A stretch of 64,000 nt of DNA from Acanthochromis polyacanthus. Lineage: Eukaryota; Chordata; Actinopteri; Pomacentridae. The stretch spans positions 1,182,467 to 1,246,466 of the forward strand of contig NC_067113.1 of assembly GCF_021347895.1 (NCBI RefSeq). The letters run 5' to 3'. The notes below the pieces were generated by a model, which had not been told where the DNA came from, ran no database searches, and worked only from the letters and a program-made list of their open reading frames with translations. Position 1 is the first letter of the stretch. Every line of letters begins with the position of its first letter. The translations under genes and the position numbers were made by a program. Below are positions 1 to 10,719 of this stretch, piece by piece.

Positions 1-589
1 CAACGCACTTTATTCAGGACTTAGCAAAACCTCACTGTCGAGACTACAGCTGGTTCAAAATGCTGCCGCTCCACTCTTAACAGGATCGCAAAAATTTGTC
101 CACATAACTCCCATCCTCCAGTCCCTCCACTGGCTCCCCGTGCACCTCCGTATTGATTTTAAACTTCTTTTATTTGTTTTTAAATGTCTTCATGGTCTGG
201 CACCCCTGTATTTGTGTGATCTGCTGGATCCCCACATCCCATCTCGGTCACTGAGGTCAGCAGATCAGGCCTAACTGGTGGTGCCAAACACTAAAAAAAA
301 ATCGAGAGGAGATCGTGCTTTTTCTGTGGCTGCTCCAAGATTGTGGAATGAGCTCCCACTACATATTGGATCGGCAGACACTCTCTACTTTTAAATCTCT
401 TTTAAAAACACACTTTTTTAACTTGGCGTATGGCTCAGCTTAAAGCTGGCTTTTATTGTACAACCTGTGTTTTATGTCGTATTTTTATGCTTACACTATT
501 TTATTTATATTTTTATTCATTTTATTTTGTTTTAACATGTACAGCACTTTGATTGACAGTGTCATATTTAAAGTGCTTTAGAAATAAAG

Positions 590-626
<37 letters not shown>
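1..626 (+). mobile_element. L2-clade LINE, 3' end (5' truncated by window edge)
   Basis: Frame 2 from base 2 reads as the C-terminal end of an L2-type reverse-transcriptase ORF, with the hallmark stretches 'LQLVQNAAAPLLTG' and 'ITPILQSLHWLPVHLRIDF', and after a stop near 272 a second block 'FSVAAPRLWNELPLHIGS' in a shifted frame. The 3'UTR ends with 'AAATAAAG' and runs into a (TTGA)n tail at about 588-626, the usual short-repeat tail of this clade. The stop and frame change show that the copy is dead. The rest of the element lies outside the window. Confidence 0.85.
588..626 (+). repeat. (TTGA)n tail of the L2 LINE
   Basis: About ten tandem TTGA/ATTG units directly follow the AATAAAG signal. 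They are the 3' tail of the LINE rather than an independent microsatellite. Confidence 0.9.
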
Positions 627-627
<1 letters not shown>

Positions 628-1799
628 TCTATAATGATATTATTACTTTTTCTAATGCCTTCAATCATAAAATGTAAGTTCAGAGTCTTAACTTTTCCTG
701 GTAAAATGAAAGTTGTATTCTCACGCAAAAAGAGCACAATTCTGACTTTTAACTTTTTATTCTCTTTATTCATAAGGAAATTCAACTCTTCTCTACATAC
801 TGTATTCAATCTCAAATTCGTGTCACCTGTTCTGTCTCTGTGTTGTGAATCAAGCTGGAGGACCAAGCAGAAGCCTGAGCTGCTGACACTAGCTGTGACT
901 GTCTGAGCCTTGCTGCTGCTGGGTATGAACTTTACGTAATCCTCCTGACACAAGGACACCGCTGGCAGCACCCAGTGTTTTATTTCTTTCTACAACTCCA
1001 TCCATCTATCTGAGCAAGGAAAGTAGAGAGAGCGAGAGCGAGCAGATGGCAGAGGAAGCCCTGCCACAGCCAACACAGCACAAACATCCAGCTCTCTCTC
1101 CACCAGTGGGCATTAATCACACTTTGCCTCGCACCGAGTACTGCGACCAATCAGCACCAGTGTGAGAGCGTAGCAGCACCCTGTGACACACTGCAGGGCG
1201 CTAAAAGAGGGAGAGGGGTGGCAGGGGAGCCAGCTGGGACATTTAGGGAATTGCTGCAAGCCAGTTAGAAAGAATTTCACCACAAGTGTGTGCACATGTG
1301 TTTGTGTTTGGGAGGGAAAGAAGTGTTTGACACACTTGACGACTGCTGATATGTGGCTCTCACAAACATGCAAAATTTTAATACTGTGTGCATGCGTGTG
1401 TGTGCGTGGAGAAAAATGTGTAGGTCTGTCTTCTGACAGTCAACCAACTGTTAGTTGACGAGGCCAGTTTGTACATGACCGATGCAGACTTTGACAACTC
1501 TATTCGTACTTAAATAGAGCGGCTGGTCTGCTGTGTCCTTCATATCGAGATGTGAAAAACACACAGAGCTCCCATGGATGTTTCTGAAAGGCCAGCTTTA
1601 ACTTTGAACTTTGTTATGGGATGGAGCAGCTACAGTAGTTACAACTCAAAAATGTTCATCATGTCTTCTAGTTAATATATTAGTTTTGAGTTCTTTTGTT
1701 CAGACATCAGATGAATAGATGTAGGAATGCGAAAAGGAAACAGCAACACGACTCACAACATCTTAGAAAGAAAACCTTAAATCTGTAATATCAGACCAC
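627..1799. other. No recognisable gene or element
   Basis: I see no conserved coding signal. The open frames here are short and do not resemble known proteins. Inferred to be PLEKHA5 intron. Confidence 0.5.
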
Positions 1800-1814
1800 T
1801 GAAAAAGGAACAAT

Positions 1815-1985
1815 CGTGTTATGGACTGGGATGGGGCAAAAGTCATCGGAACAGAAGAAAACAAACTGAAATGCTGGATTAAGGAGGCTATGGAGATCAG
1901 GAGGCATACAGAGAGGACCATTAACAGAGACGAGGGGGGCTTCATGCTCACCCACACCTGGGACACCCTACTCCAGAGGAAATAG
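1815..1985 (+). pseudogene. Penelope-like element, C-terminal (GIY-YIG side) remnant
   Basis: The frame ending at the TAG of 1983-1985 reads 'WIKEAMEIRRHTERTINRDE' followed by 'GGFMLTHTWDTLLQ'. This pattern (K/R-E-A-I-x-I-R, then N-R-D-E-G, then L-S/T-H-x-W-D) is what I know from the C-terminus of Penelope-like retroelements of fish and invertebrates, next to their GIY-YIG endonuclease. The preceding 'VMDWDGAKVIGTEENKLKC' fits the same domain. No RT domain is present upstream, so only the 3' end survives. The assignment is from family memory; other GIY-YIG mobile proteins are possible. Confidence 0.55.
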
Positions 1986-2096
1986 AACGGCGGGGTGCAG
2001 CATGCTTGGTGGGATGGTCGGGGCCGTTGGGCTCACCACGACATGGGCATGGTTGGCCTAGTGAATCTAGCGACTCTACTGGGCGTGTCGCAAATG

Positions 2097-2674
2097 CCGG
2101 TGTCAGATAGAAAATTGACCCCCATGGAAAAGTGACCCGTGGGTCACTTTTCTATTATAGAATTCTGCCCCCCCATGGAAAAGTGACCCACCCCCAATTA
2201 TTCTATAAAAAAATGTTTAAACACATGAAAATTAAAATAATATTATTGTGTTTTACAAATACAAGATATTTTTTCAATATTGCAATAATAATTATATATA
2301 ATAATAATATATAAGATTATAGGAAAAATCATGAGGGCCAATACTTTATAGCATATAGGAGAGACTGGATGAAAACTTTACATCACATTATTGAAAATAA
2401 TGATTTTATTTACAAATTCATTGTATTTACATTAAAATAATAATAATAATCCTGAGGTCAATATATATATAGCATGGAAAAAGTGACCTGGGTTACAAAA
2501 CATTAAATAACTAGCACAATACATAGTGGGGTCAATATTCTATAGCATGGAAAAGTGTAAATTATAGGCTATGATAAAATTTAAAATTTCATATAGGGGG
2601 TCACAATTCTATGGGGCGGGTCAGAGTTCTATACAGAAAAGTGACCCGGGGGTCAGATTTCTATATGACACCGG
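2097..2674. mobile_element. TIR MITE with internal 'GGAAAAGTGACC' palindromes
   Basis: The left end CCGGTGTCAGATAGAAAATT and the right end, read on the minus strand, CCGGTGTCATATAGAAATCT are near-identical terminal inverted repeats; both continue into GACCCCC. Inside, the motif 'ATGGAAAAGTGACC' recurs (near 2124, 2175, 2475, 2549), and 2130-2149 is an almost perfect hairpin (AAGTGACCC-GT-GGGTCACTT). About 578 bp with no coding capacity, AT-rich in the middle. It sits in the 3' region of the Penelope-like remnant. Superfamily not recognised; the exact outer boundary is ambiguous because CCGG itself is palindromic. Confidence 0.75.
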
Positions 2675-2768
2675 CTGTCAAAATCTGCCGGCTGACACAT
2701 TACACGCTATCAGTGAGACACTTCTGATGAAGGCGAGAGCTGGCACCGAAACTGTCAAGAAGGTAATT
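2675..2768 (+). other. Penelope-like 3' region with hammerhead-like core
   Basis: After the MITE the sequence resumes as 'CTTCTGATGA' (2721-2730), then 'GAAAC' (2748-2752) and 'TGTCAAG' (2753-2759). The order CTGATGA, helix II, GAAAC, GTC is that of a hammerhead ribozyme core, and CTT/AAG could close helix I. Penelope-like elements are known to carry minimal hammerheads. Helix II here pairs poorly, so a decayed copy or a chance match remains possible. Confidence 0.3.
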
Positions 2769-5073
2769 AACATCTCTCTATTCACCTGATGTCTGAACAA
2801 AATAACTCAAAACTAATATACAGTAGTTACAGTTTGGGCCGTAGCACCATGTCAGTGATTATTCCTAAGGTGTGTCAAGCTCAGTGGGCACACACAGCAC
2901 AGGATGTCAGCAAAATTTTGAACTTTCTGCTGTGTTTGGCCATCCATAGAAAGCATGTCCAAATCAAAGTGCCTCCAAGTCTGGCAGTGACTACTTTGTG
3001 ACTGCTTTAAATAATGAATTCTAAAGGTGTGGATGATTAACAGCCTCCTCATATAGTCTCTCCTTATAACAGCAGCCGTCTTAAAAGTCATTTGTTTTCC
3101 TGGCACAAGTGCACTGAGCACACTTGCAGTGTGGACAGTCTGCATGGTCACCAATATGCTCTTGCAGAAATGGAATATATGAATTGTCCATTACACAACC
3201 AAGTTCTGATTGGTCTGTCAGGCATGAACAGACATTACTGTTGACAAAGCTGGTGTCTGTGGTATTAAATAGTAATAACAGAAAGCAGAGTTAGTTAAAT
3301 ATGTCAGGCCAGACGTCCAAAGTACAGGATCATTTTGAGTGTGCCCAAGAAGGTGGCATGTAAACTCTGCTGCCAAACATTCAAGTATCAACATTGAGAT
3401 CAAATTTAATTTATCATTTCAATCACGTAAGTAATGTTGCCTTAGCCATTTAGCATGAACACTAATGCTAACACCAGAGAGTTTAGATAAATATGCACAC
3501 TTTAAATGTGTCAACTGGTCAGCCTTCTTATTCTTATTAATCCCTTAAGGTCTTAGCTATCATTTGAAATGTAACCGCAAAATACATCCCCAAACACAAT
3601 CAGTCTCAGCTCCACAACTGTAAGGTCAAAATGAATAACTTTGGGCTCCATGCATCAGAGACACTCAGTAACTTACACCTAATCAAAGTGTGAATGAAAA
3701 TGGCAGCCTCATCACAATTAATCAATGACACCTATTAAACCTGCTCTAAAAAATCCCAACTGCAACTCTAAAAAAACAAAAAAAACATGCAGCAATAACG
3801 AAGGACAACAACGCTGCATCTGTTAAGTCCATTAGTATCTGTTGGGCTGTTCATGGAATATGCCAAAAGATACAGTCTGGTCCCGGTACAGTGACCTCCA
3901 ATGTGCAATTGTTAATCCTTTGGTGTTAAAAATGTCACAAAACAAGCAAATCACGGAATCCTTTGATATCTTCAAATGTCTCGGAATCCAAAATCCAAAG
4001 TATGGAACATTCAGTCATTTAAGGTACTGGAACCTGATAATATGTAGAATATTTTCCAATTAACTAAAAGTTAAAGCAGCTGCTGATTACTTTTTAATTA
4101 ATTAATCATTTCTGTTCTAACCCACACTACAATACACTAAGCTTAAGTTGAAGATGAGCTGGTGCAAGATGCTGCAGAGCTGTAGCAAGTTCAGAAAGAA
4201 CTGACCCACAATCTGCAAGTGAACTGGTTACAACTGCTGAATCAGGTTTCACCAAAGTGTGATCTTCAGCTCACCATGAGCTGCAGATCTATGATTGACA
4301 TTTAGAAGTTTTAACTTTGTCTACAACAAACAATTGTATATTTTCCAACACAGCTGCTCAACTATTGCACTAATGATTCCCACAGCAGAGTCGCCTTGGA
4401 AGTGCTCCAACTGCCATATTTTATGATTTTCAACCCTAAGGCTGCTAAGGTCACCAGAACAAACACACCCACACAGACACAGATGATTGTTTTTCTGTTC
4501 TCAACACAGACAATACTACTCTTGCATAAGTCCTGCAGGGAAGCAGCCAGTTGGCTGAATCAGTACATTTTTTCTCAATAATGTTACATCAGGACTCAGG
4601 ACACAGGCTCCTGCTGTCACACTGGCTGCTTCAGACAGCTGGGCCTGATGACACATGGTTATGACAGCATCAGTTAATGACACAGCTCGGACTGCTGACT
4701 CTTCATCATCTACACACACCCTGAATATAATCCAAATGTTGTTATTACTGCCAGGAAAACTATGGTTTACTGTGAACAACATCTGGGAAAAAGTGCATGT
4801 GTTTGTTCACTCAAGTTAACTGAGCAGTGCTTGATCAGCAGAATTACACTGAAGTGTCTGCCTACAGTCATGTGCATGTTTCTGCAGGTAACATTTCAGA
4901 GGTTTTCCACCAAGGTTATAGCCAAGGTGGAGGTTTGTCATAATGGCTGCTTGGCTGTCTGTCCGTCAGCAGGATACTGAAAAACCAACAAGCAAAATGG
5001 ATGAAACTTGATGCACAGGTGGAAAAAGAGGAACTCATTAAAATTTGGGATAGATCCAAATCATTCTCTAAGT
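2769..5073. other. No recognisable gene or element
   Basis: AT-rich sequence without convincing coding potential, terminal repeats or long tandem repeats. Inferred intronic. Confidence 0.5.
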
Positions 5074-6503
5074 CATGGGTCTCAAACTCGTGGCCCCACT
5101 CATGGCTACAAAATATTGCCCCGCGGGCCAATTGCAGTACGCGGGACGATATTTTGTGGCCCCTTACTTGACATTACAGTTTAGTGTTAGTGCGGTCCGC
5201 GCCTGTTTCAGATACACATCTTTTCAAGTTTTTTTTGTCCTTTTTCCACTTAATTCACAGGTCACTAAAGGGCGGACTGCGGTCGGGATCCAGACGGCAT
5301 CTTATATGAACCCGGACCTGTAATCAATAAATTGTAACAAGATTTTAAATTTGATAGGTCACTTCAAGTTTATCGGTTCAGCTTTTCCAGCGTTCACAGC
5401 ATTGGTTTATCAGCGCAGGAAACACAGACCAATTACGTACGAGTTCAGCCATCCTACTACTCAGCTAATGAAGTCTCTGCATGGCAGGCGCTAAGCATCA
5501 CAGCATCATCAGAAAACAGTTGAGAGGCGAGGGACAAACAAGAGAAAAATAAATAAAGCGACATGGAGAGGAAAATAGCCCTGTTTGGCTCAACATACAG
5601 CTGCAAGGCAGCTTTCTCAACTATGAATGCAATCAAAACTAAATATGGTTTCAGACTCACCAATGAGCTCCAACTGTGTTTGAGAATGACCCTGACATCG
5701 TTCAGACCAGGATTCAAAATACTGGCAGGACAAGCTGCAGCTCAGTCCTACCATTAAGCAGGAGGGAACATAAGGGAGTGATATAAGAGAAAAAAAATGT
5801 AAAAGTGTTCAGTAGTTTCAAATATGAGATTTAGGTATTGTTAAAGATGTTAATAAGTTGGTTCAGGTTGTTCAGCCATTATTTTTTTCACGTTCTGCAC
5901 TTCATTTTAACATGTACAGTAAGATCAAAAGTTATTTATTAATAAATGTTAAAATGTTTTTGAATTGTACTGAATTTATTTGATTTGACAGTTGGTGAAT
6001 GATTACATGCAAACTTCAATATTACTACTAGGTTCCATCAACATATCACACTAATTCAAGTTAGACATTATGATGTTCTGGACCTTTGCTTTAATAAATT
6101 TTCCCTGACTGGACTGGAATTTTAGTTGAATATCCCTGCCTTAATTGATAAGACAGCAGTGACAGACAGTACTCATGATCGACTATAGCCCCTGCTTATT
6201 GGAGCATCTTCAAGCCATACTAAGGGTCTCAACTGTTTCCTCCATCAAGCCAAATGTGGCTCAGCTGCATTAGAGGAAGCACTGCCAGGTCTCTGGCAGC
6301 AAGGAGGAGGAAAGAGAAGCCTATGTTCTGAAGAACTTGTCATGTTAAATAACTCTTAATGATTAAGATTGACAAGATTGCATCAGTTGGACTTTTTTCT
6401 TGGAATACTTGAAACCCTTTTTTTGTGGAATACTAGATGCAGTCCAGCCTCACTTAGACTCTACCTGCAGCGGTCCCCAGGTAAATTGAGTTTGAGACCC
6501 CTG
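5074..6503 (+). mobile_element. hAT element remnant (Charlie-like ends)
   Basis: The left end CATGGGTCTCAAACTC and the right end GAGTTTGAGACCCCTG are 16-bp terminal inverted repeats of the CAGGGGTCTCAAACTC type seen in hAT elements. The left subterminal region is rich in 'GGCCCGCGGGCC'-like sequence (5090-5160), also typical. The flanking octamers (5066-5073, 6504-6511) match at only 4 of 8 positions, so the target duplication has decayed. About 1.4 kb with only a transposase C-terminus left, so non-autonomous. Confidence 0.75.
5563..5757 (+). pseudogene. hAT transposase C-terminal dimerisation fragment
   Basis: The open frame contains 'LFGSTYSCKAAFSTMNAIKT' followed by 'KYGFRLTNELQLCLRMTLTS' and 'FRPGFKILA'. 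The 'FGSTYxCExAFSxMxxIKSKxRxRLTDExL' pattern is the hAT C-terminal dimerisation domain as found in GTF2IRD2- and SCAND3-type transposases. The BED finger and RNase H-like catalytic core are absent from the surrounding 1.4 kb element, so this is a truncated relic. It lies in the same orientation and inside the TIRs of the hAT element. Confidence 0.75.
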
Positions 6504-8284
6504 TTCTGATACCAAGATGATGTGACCAGACCTCCACCACAGGGGGAAAAGGTTGAAAGAAGCCGTTCTGTATATGCTTTTTAGCATCTTACAGGAATTC
6601 TTTTGCTAGTCTTGTACACTGCAACCTTTTCAGTTGTAACTACAGATTTATCACGGTATATTCTGTGCCTCTTTCCCATGATAGACTTCTAGGATCTACT
6701 CATGCAGATGACATGCAGATCACCTGAGAGGATTTCAGTTTTGGTTTTAGTCCACACATCTCACCAGGTTGTGTTATCAGAATGTACAGGGTCTGATTGT
6801 CAGCAAGGTAGTGTAGACCACTGCAGTAATTCCTCTGCTCCTGAAACAACTGTTTCATTTACTGCACAAGTGTGACTTCTTATCTGGATGACAGGAGACG
6901 ACACATAGGCTTGCATATCCCTCCTCCAGCAAAGGATTTCTCATAAAACAGTGTTTGGGTAAACGTGTCAACCTCAATATGCTCATCTGTCTATCTGCAG
7001 GCTCACAGAAGCAGACAACTCCCCAAGACTCATTCCTTCACTACGATGCTGCGTCTTCAACACACACTCCGTGACTAAACACCTGAACTCCCTCTCCTTT
7101 CATACAGCATGTCAACGTTCACATCAAAAACATCACAATAATCCCCTCTGAGGTGAGGATCTGTTTTGAAGTTGTGAGGTGTCAAGTTATTTTAAGTGTG
7201 TCATTTGAACATTAAACATGTTTCTGTTTTTCTCAGACTATAAATCCACATTAAACACTGACATGAAGTGTTAATGATTAACAGCAGTGACATACTCTGC
7301 ACTCTTATCTACTCATTAGAGTCTGCTATCTAATTTGCACAACTGATGCAAGAAAAACAATGAAGATACATAACAAAAATTACAAAATGCTGGCCAGCAG
7401 TAAATGCCTTCAGCAAAGTAGTCCTTAGGGTTGAGGGTGGCACTCAAGCAACCTTTTCACAAATGCAAATATCACTGAAGATTCAACTATTTTGTGAGTA
7501 TACTATACTATACGATACTATACTCCACTATGCTACAGTCAGCAATTCAAAACTCACAACAAAATCAAAATGTTTAAAAGAGAATCAAGGGGAAGATGGT
7601 GCCTACATACTGTACAGGCTATAATATCCACACTTTAGTCAGTGTTTTTTCTGCAAACTTCAGCTGCAGAGACAAATGATTCATTGTCATCATTGTAAAC
7701 GACAAATTGTTCTCAACTGATCTTACCTGATAAAACAAAGGATTAACAAAAAGAGCTGTAACAATCAATCGATCAGTGACTCCTCCTCCAAATTCTGTCA
7801 ATGTTATTAAAGCTGAGGGATTTCTGAAGCACACTTCTGTACCATATAGTGTCTGCATTTCAGGGAGATGTCCAAGAAACTACATGCACATTTCACCATT
7901 ACAAGCTCGAACAACATCCAACGTGCTGGCTTTTAAACACCACTAAACACTGTTTAATCTGCAAGGGTGAAAACTGATGTATTTTTGTCTTGCATATAGA
8001 TGTCTGCTACAGAGGCAAAGTCACCTGTTTAATGTGCCAATGCTGGCACAATTGTATTTTTAGTATTAACTCATTTTAGCATCCTTCGACTTAACCCATG
8101 AAACTCGACTGTGGCCCAGAAATAGATTCCAAAGTCCAGGTCTAAGAACGCTGCATTGAAATACTGAAACATTGAAAGACTTAAGTGTCATTTTCATTAA
8201 CTGGTTGGGAAGGTTTAGAAACTAAAGTGACTTGATTAGGTTTAAAAAGATACCATGCATTGTGTTAAAACACAACCCTTTCAC
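6504..8284. other. No recognisable gene or element
   Basis: Nothing recognisable apart from a short imperfect ACTATACTATACGATACT run near 7500. Inferred intronic. Confidence 0.5.
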
Positions 8285-8990
8285 TAGGGCTGGACCGGAA
8301 TACAGTGAACCCTCGTTTATCGCGGGGGTTACGTTCCAAAAAGAACCCGTGATAGGCGAAATCCGTGAAGTAGTCAGCTTTATTTTTTTATAGTTATTAT
8401 ACAATACTGCACTTGGGGGAGCGCTGCAGCTGCAGCCAGGTGGACGCCGCGGCGGTACTCTTGCCTCAGAGAACGGGCCGGCTGAATCAATTGGAGCAGT
8501 CGGGGGTGGGGAAGGCTCACGCCTGAGCTCTTCTGGGGGACGCGGCTGCGGCGGCCAGAGACAGCTGGGGACCATGTCCACTGTCCGGTTGATGGCAGGG
8601 GAAAAGAATAAGGCTGCTCCGTCGGCTCCGTCTTTCAGGGTGTCTCACTACATGGAGACCAAGGGGAGAAATGATCCAGAGCTCCACAGCAGGCAGCGCT
8701 GGCCTGTGTGGCAGAGGAAACGAGGCGCGGAGACTGTTCACGTTGGTCAGTCCCTTAGCCAATCAGGATGCAGAACACAATGCACTGTTAAAAAAGCATA
8801 AAAAACTGCACTAAAAAAATCCGTGAAACAGCGAAGCCGTGAAAGATGAACCGCGTTATAGCGAGGGTTCACTGTATCCCGAATGTCCGAATATTCGTTC
8901 GCTACGCCACTATCCAGATATTAATTTGGTATCCGAATATTTGGATAGATAGCCTACTAGAGACTGCAATCTCTCCAGAATGGATAGAAT
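8285..8990. mobile_element. hAT-like end, split by a Tigger-type MITE
   Basis: 'TAGGGCTGGACCGGAA' (8285-8300) is followed, after an inserted MITE, by 'TCCCGAATGTCCGAATATTC' and further 'CCGAATATTTGGATA' repeats up to about 8960. The TAGGGCTG start and A/T-palindromic subterminal repeats suggest one end of a hAT-type transposon. The opposite end was not found. Confidence 0.45.
8303..8874. mobile_element. pogo/Tigger-type TA MITE
   Basis: Terminal inverted repeats CAGTGAACCCTCGTTTATCG and, from the right on the minus strand, CAGTGAACCCTCGCTATAAC delimit a 572-bp element flanked by TA on both sides (8301-8302, 8875-8876). TA target duplication and the 'CAGTGAACCCTCG' start fit the Tc/mariner group, Tigger-like branch. 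The interior is GC-rich and has no transposase reading frame, so it would have to be mobilised in trans. Confidence 0.8.
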
Positions 8991-9158
8991 CTCTCGCATT
9001 TACATGAAAATGTACATTAATACGTATTGTCCCATTTTAAAAATAAATAAATGAAATGAAATGAATGCAGGTGAAGCTACAGGTCAGGTAAAGTTGATGT
9101 TGTTTTCTGTATTTATTTCACAGTAGTAATTTATTATTTGTCTTCATTATTATATATA

Positions 9159-10719
9159 CACTGCTCAAAAAAATTAAAGGAACACTTTGAAAATACATCA
9201 TATTTCAATACGGGGGAAAAACAAACTGGATATTAGCATTGATATGGACTGGATAATGTGTTAGGAATGAAAAGTGCCACATTGTTTGATGGGAATGAAA
9301 ATTATCAACCCCCCAGGAGGGCTAAATTCAAGACACCCCAAAATCAAAGTGAAAACCTGATGTGGCAGGCTAGTCCATCTTGCTGAAATTCCTTGGCAGC
9401 AACTCAAAATGGTATTCAGTAGTTTGTATGGCCTCCATGTGCTTGTATGCATGACTGACAATGCTGGGACAAGCTCTGAATGAGACAACAGATGGTGTCC
9501 TGGGGTATCTCCTCCCAGAACTGGACCAGGGCATCGCTGAGCTCCTGGACAGTCTGAGGAGCAACCTGATGGTGTCGGATGGAACAAAACATAATTTTCC
9601 AAAGGTGTTCTATTGGATTCAGGTCAGGTGAGCATGGGGGCCAGCTAATGGTATCAGTTCCTTCATCCTCCAGGAACTGCATGACTTCTCTTACCACATA
9701 AGACTGGGCATTGTCGTGCATCAGAAGGAATCCAGGATCACTGCACCAATGTAGGGTCTGACAATGGGTCAAAGGATTTCATCCTGATACTTAATGGCAG
9801 TCAGAATGCCATTGTCCAGCCTGTAGAGGTCTGTGCGTCCCTCAGTGGATATGCCTCCCCACACCATCACTGACCCACCACCAAACCGGTCATGCTGAAC
9901 AATGTTACAGGCAGCATAACGTTCTCCACGGCTTCTCCAGACCCTTTCATGTCTGTCACATGCGCTCAGGGTGAACCTGCTCTGATCTGTGAAAAGCACA
10001 GGGCACCAGTGGTGGACCTGCAAATTCCTGTGTTCTATGGCAAATGCCAGCCGAGCTCCACGGTGCCAGTCAGCGAGCACAGCGGGCACTAGAGGACGCT
10101 GGGCCCTCAGACCACTCTCATTACATCTCTTTCTGATTGTTTGATCAGAGACATTCACACCAGTGGTCTGCTGGAGGTCATTTTGTAGAGCTATTGCAGT
10201 GCTCATCCTGTTCCTCCTTGCACAAAGAAGCAGATACCTGTCCTGCTGATCAGGTGAGGACCTTCTACGGTCCTGTCCAGCTCTCCCAGACTAACTGCTT
10301 GTCTCCTGGAATCTCCTCCATGCACTTGAGACTGTGCTGGGAGACACAGCAAACCTTCTGGCAATGGCATGCATTGATGTGCCATCCTGGAAGAGTTGGA
10401 CTGTCTGTGGAACCTCTGTAGGGTCCAGGTATCGCCTCATGCTACCAGAAGTGACAGTGACCCTAGCCAAATGCAAAACTAGTGAAAAACAGTCAGAAAA
10501 CATTAGGAAGGAAAAAAATGTCAGTGGCCTTCACCTGTAAACTCATTCCTGTTTTGGGGGTTGTCTCATTGTTACCCCTCTAGTGCATCTGTTGTTAATT
10601 TTATGAACACCAAAGCAGCTGAAACTGACTAAAAAGCCCCTCAGTTATTTACTTGACCAGATCAGTATCCCATGTTTCACTGATTTGATGCAATACTTTA
10701 ATAATTTTTCTGAGCAGTG
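9159..10719 (-). mobile_element. Tc1-like transposon, copy 1
   Basis: The left TIR starts CACTGCTCAAAAAAATTAAA after a TA (9157-9158). The right end is ...TTTTTCTGAGCAGTG, followed by CA, a decayed TA. About 1.56 kb, the normal Tc1 size, with a degenerate transposase on the minus strand. Compared with copy 2 (47298-48864), the right TIR has lost about 13 bp of AAAGTGTTCC sequence. Both copies have the same orientation. Confidence 0.92.
9416..10503 (-). pseudogene. Tc1-like DD34E transposase, copy 1 (broken)
   Basis: Read on the minus strand, the N-terminus has the paired helix-turn-helix ('PTEVPQTVQLFQDGTSMHAI', 'FAVSPSTVSSAWRRFQET'), then an in-frame TAG at 10291-10293. The DDE domain follows with 'VLFTDQSRF' (first D), '[12 protein letters not shown]', 'FLLMHDNAQ' (second D) and 'SPDLNPIEHLW' (E, 34 residues after the second D). 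A TGA after 'YQDEIL' at 9769-9771 and a frame change just beyond it break the catalytic domain. 'FTDE' has become 'FTDQ'. Cut-and-paste transposition is the family role; this copy cannot make a whole enzyme. Confidence 0.9.

Noticed and set aside
522..971. Minus-strand open frame with 'SINQSINQS' repeats
   Set aside because: The repeats are the LINE's (TTGA)n tail read in frame; no domain and no conservation expected.
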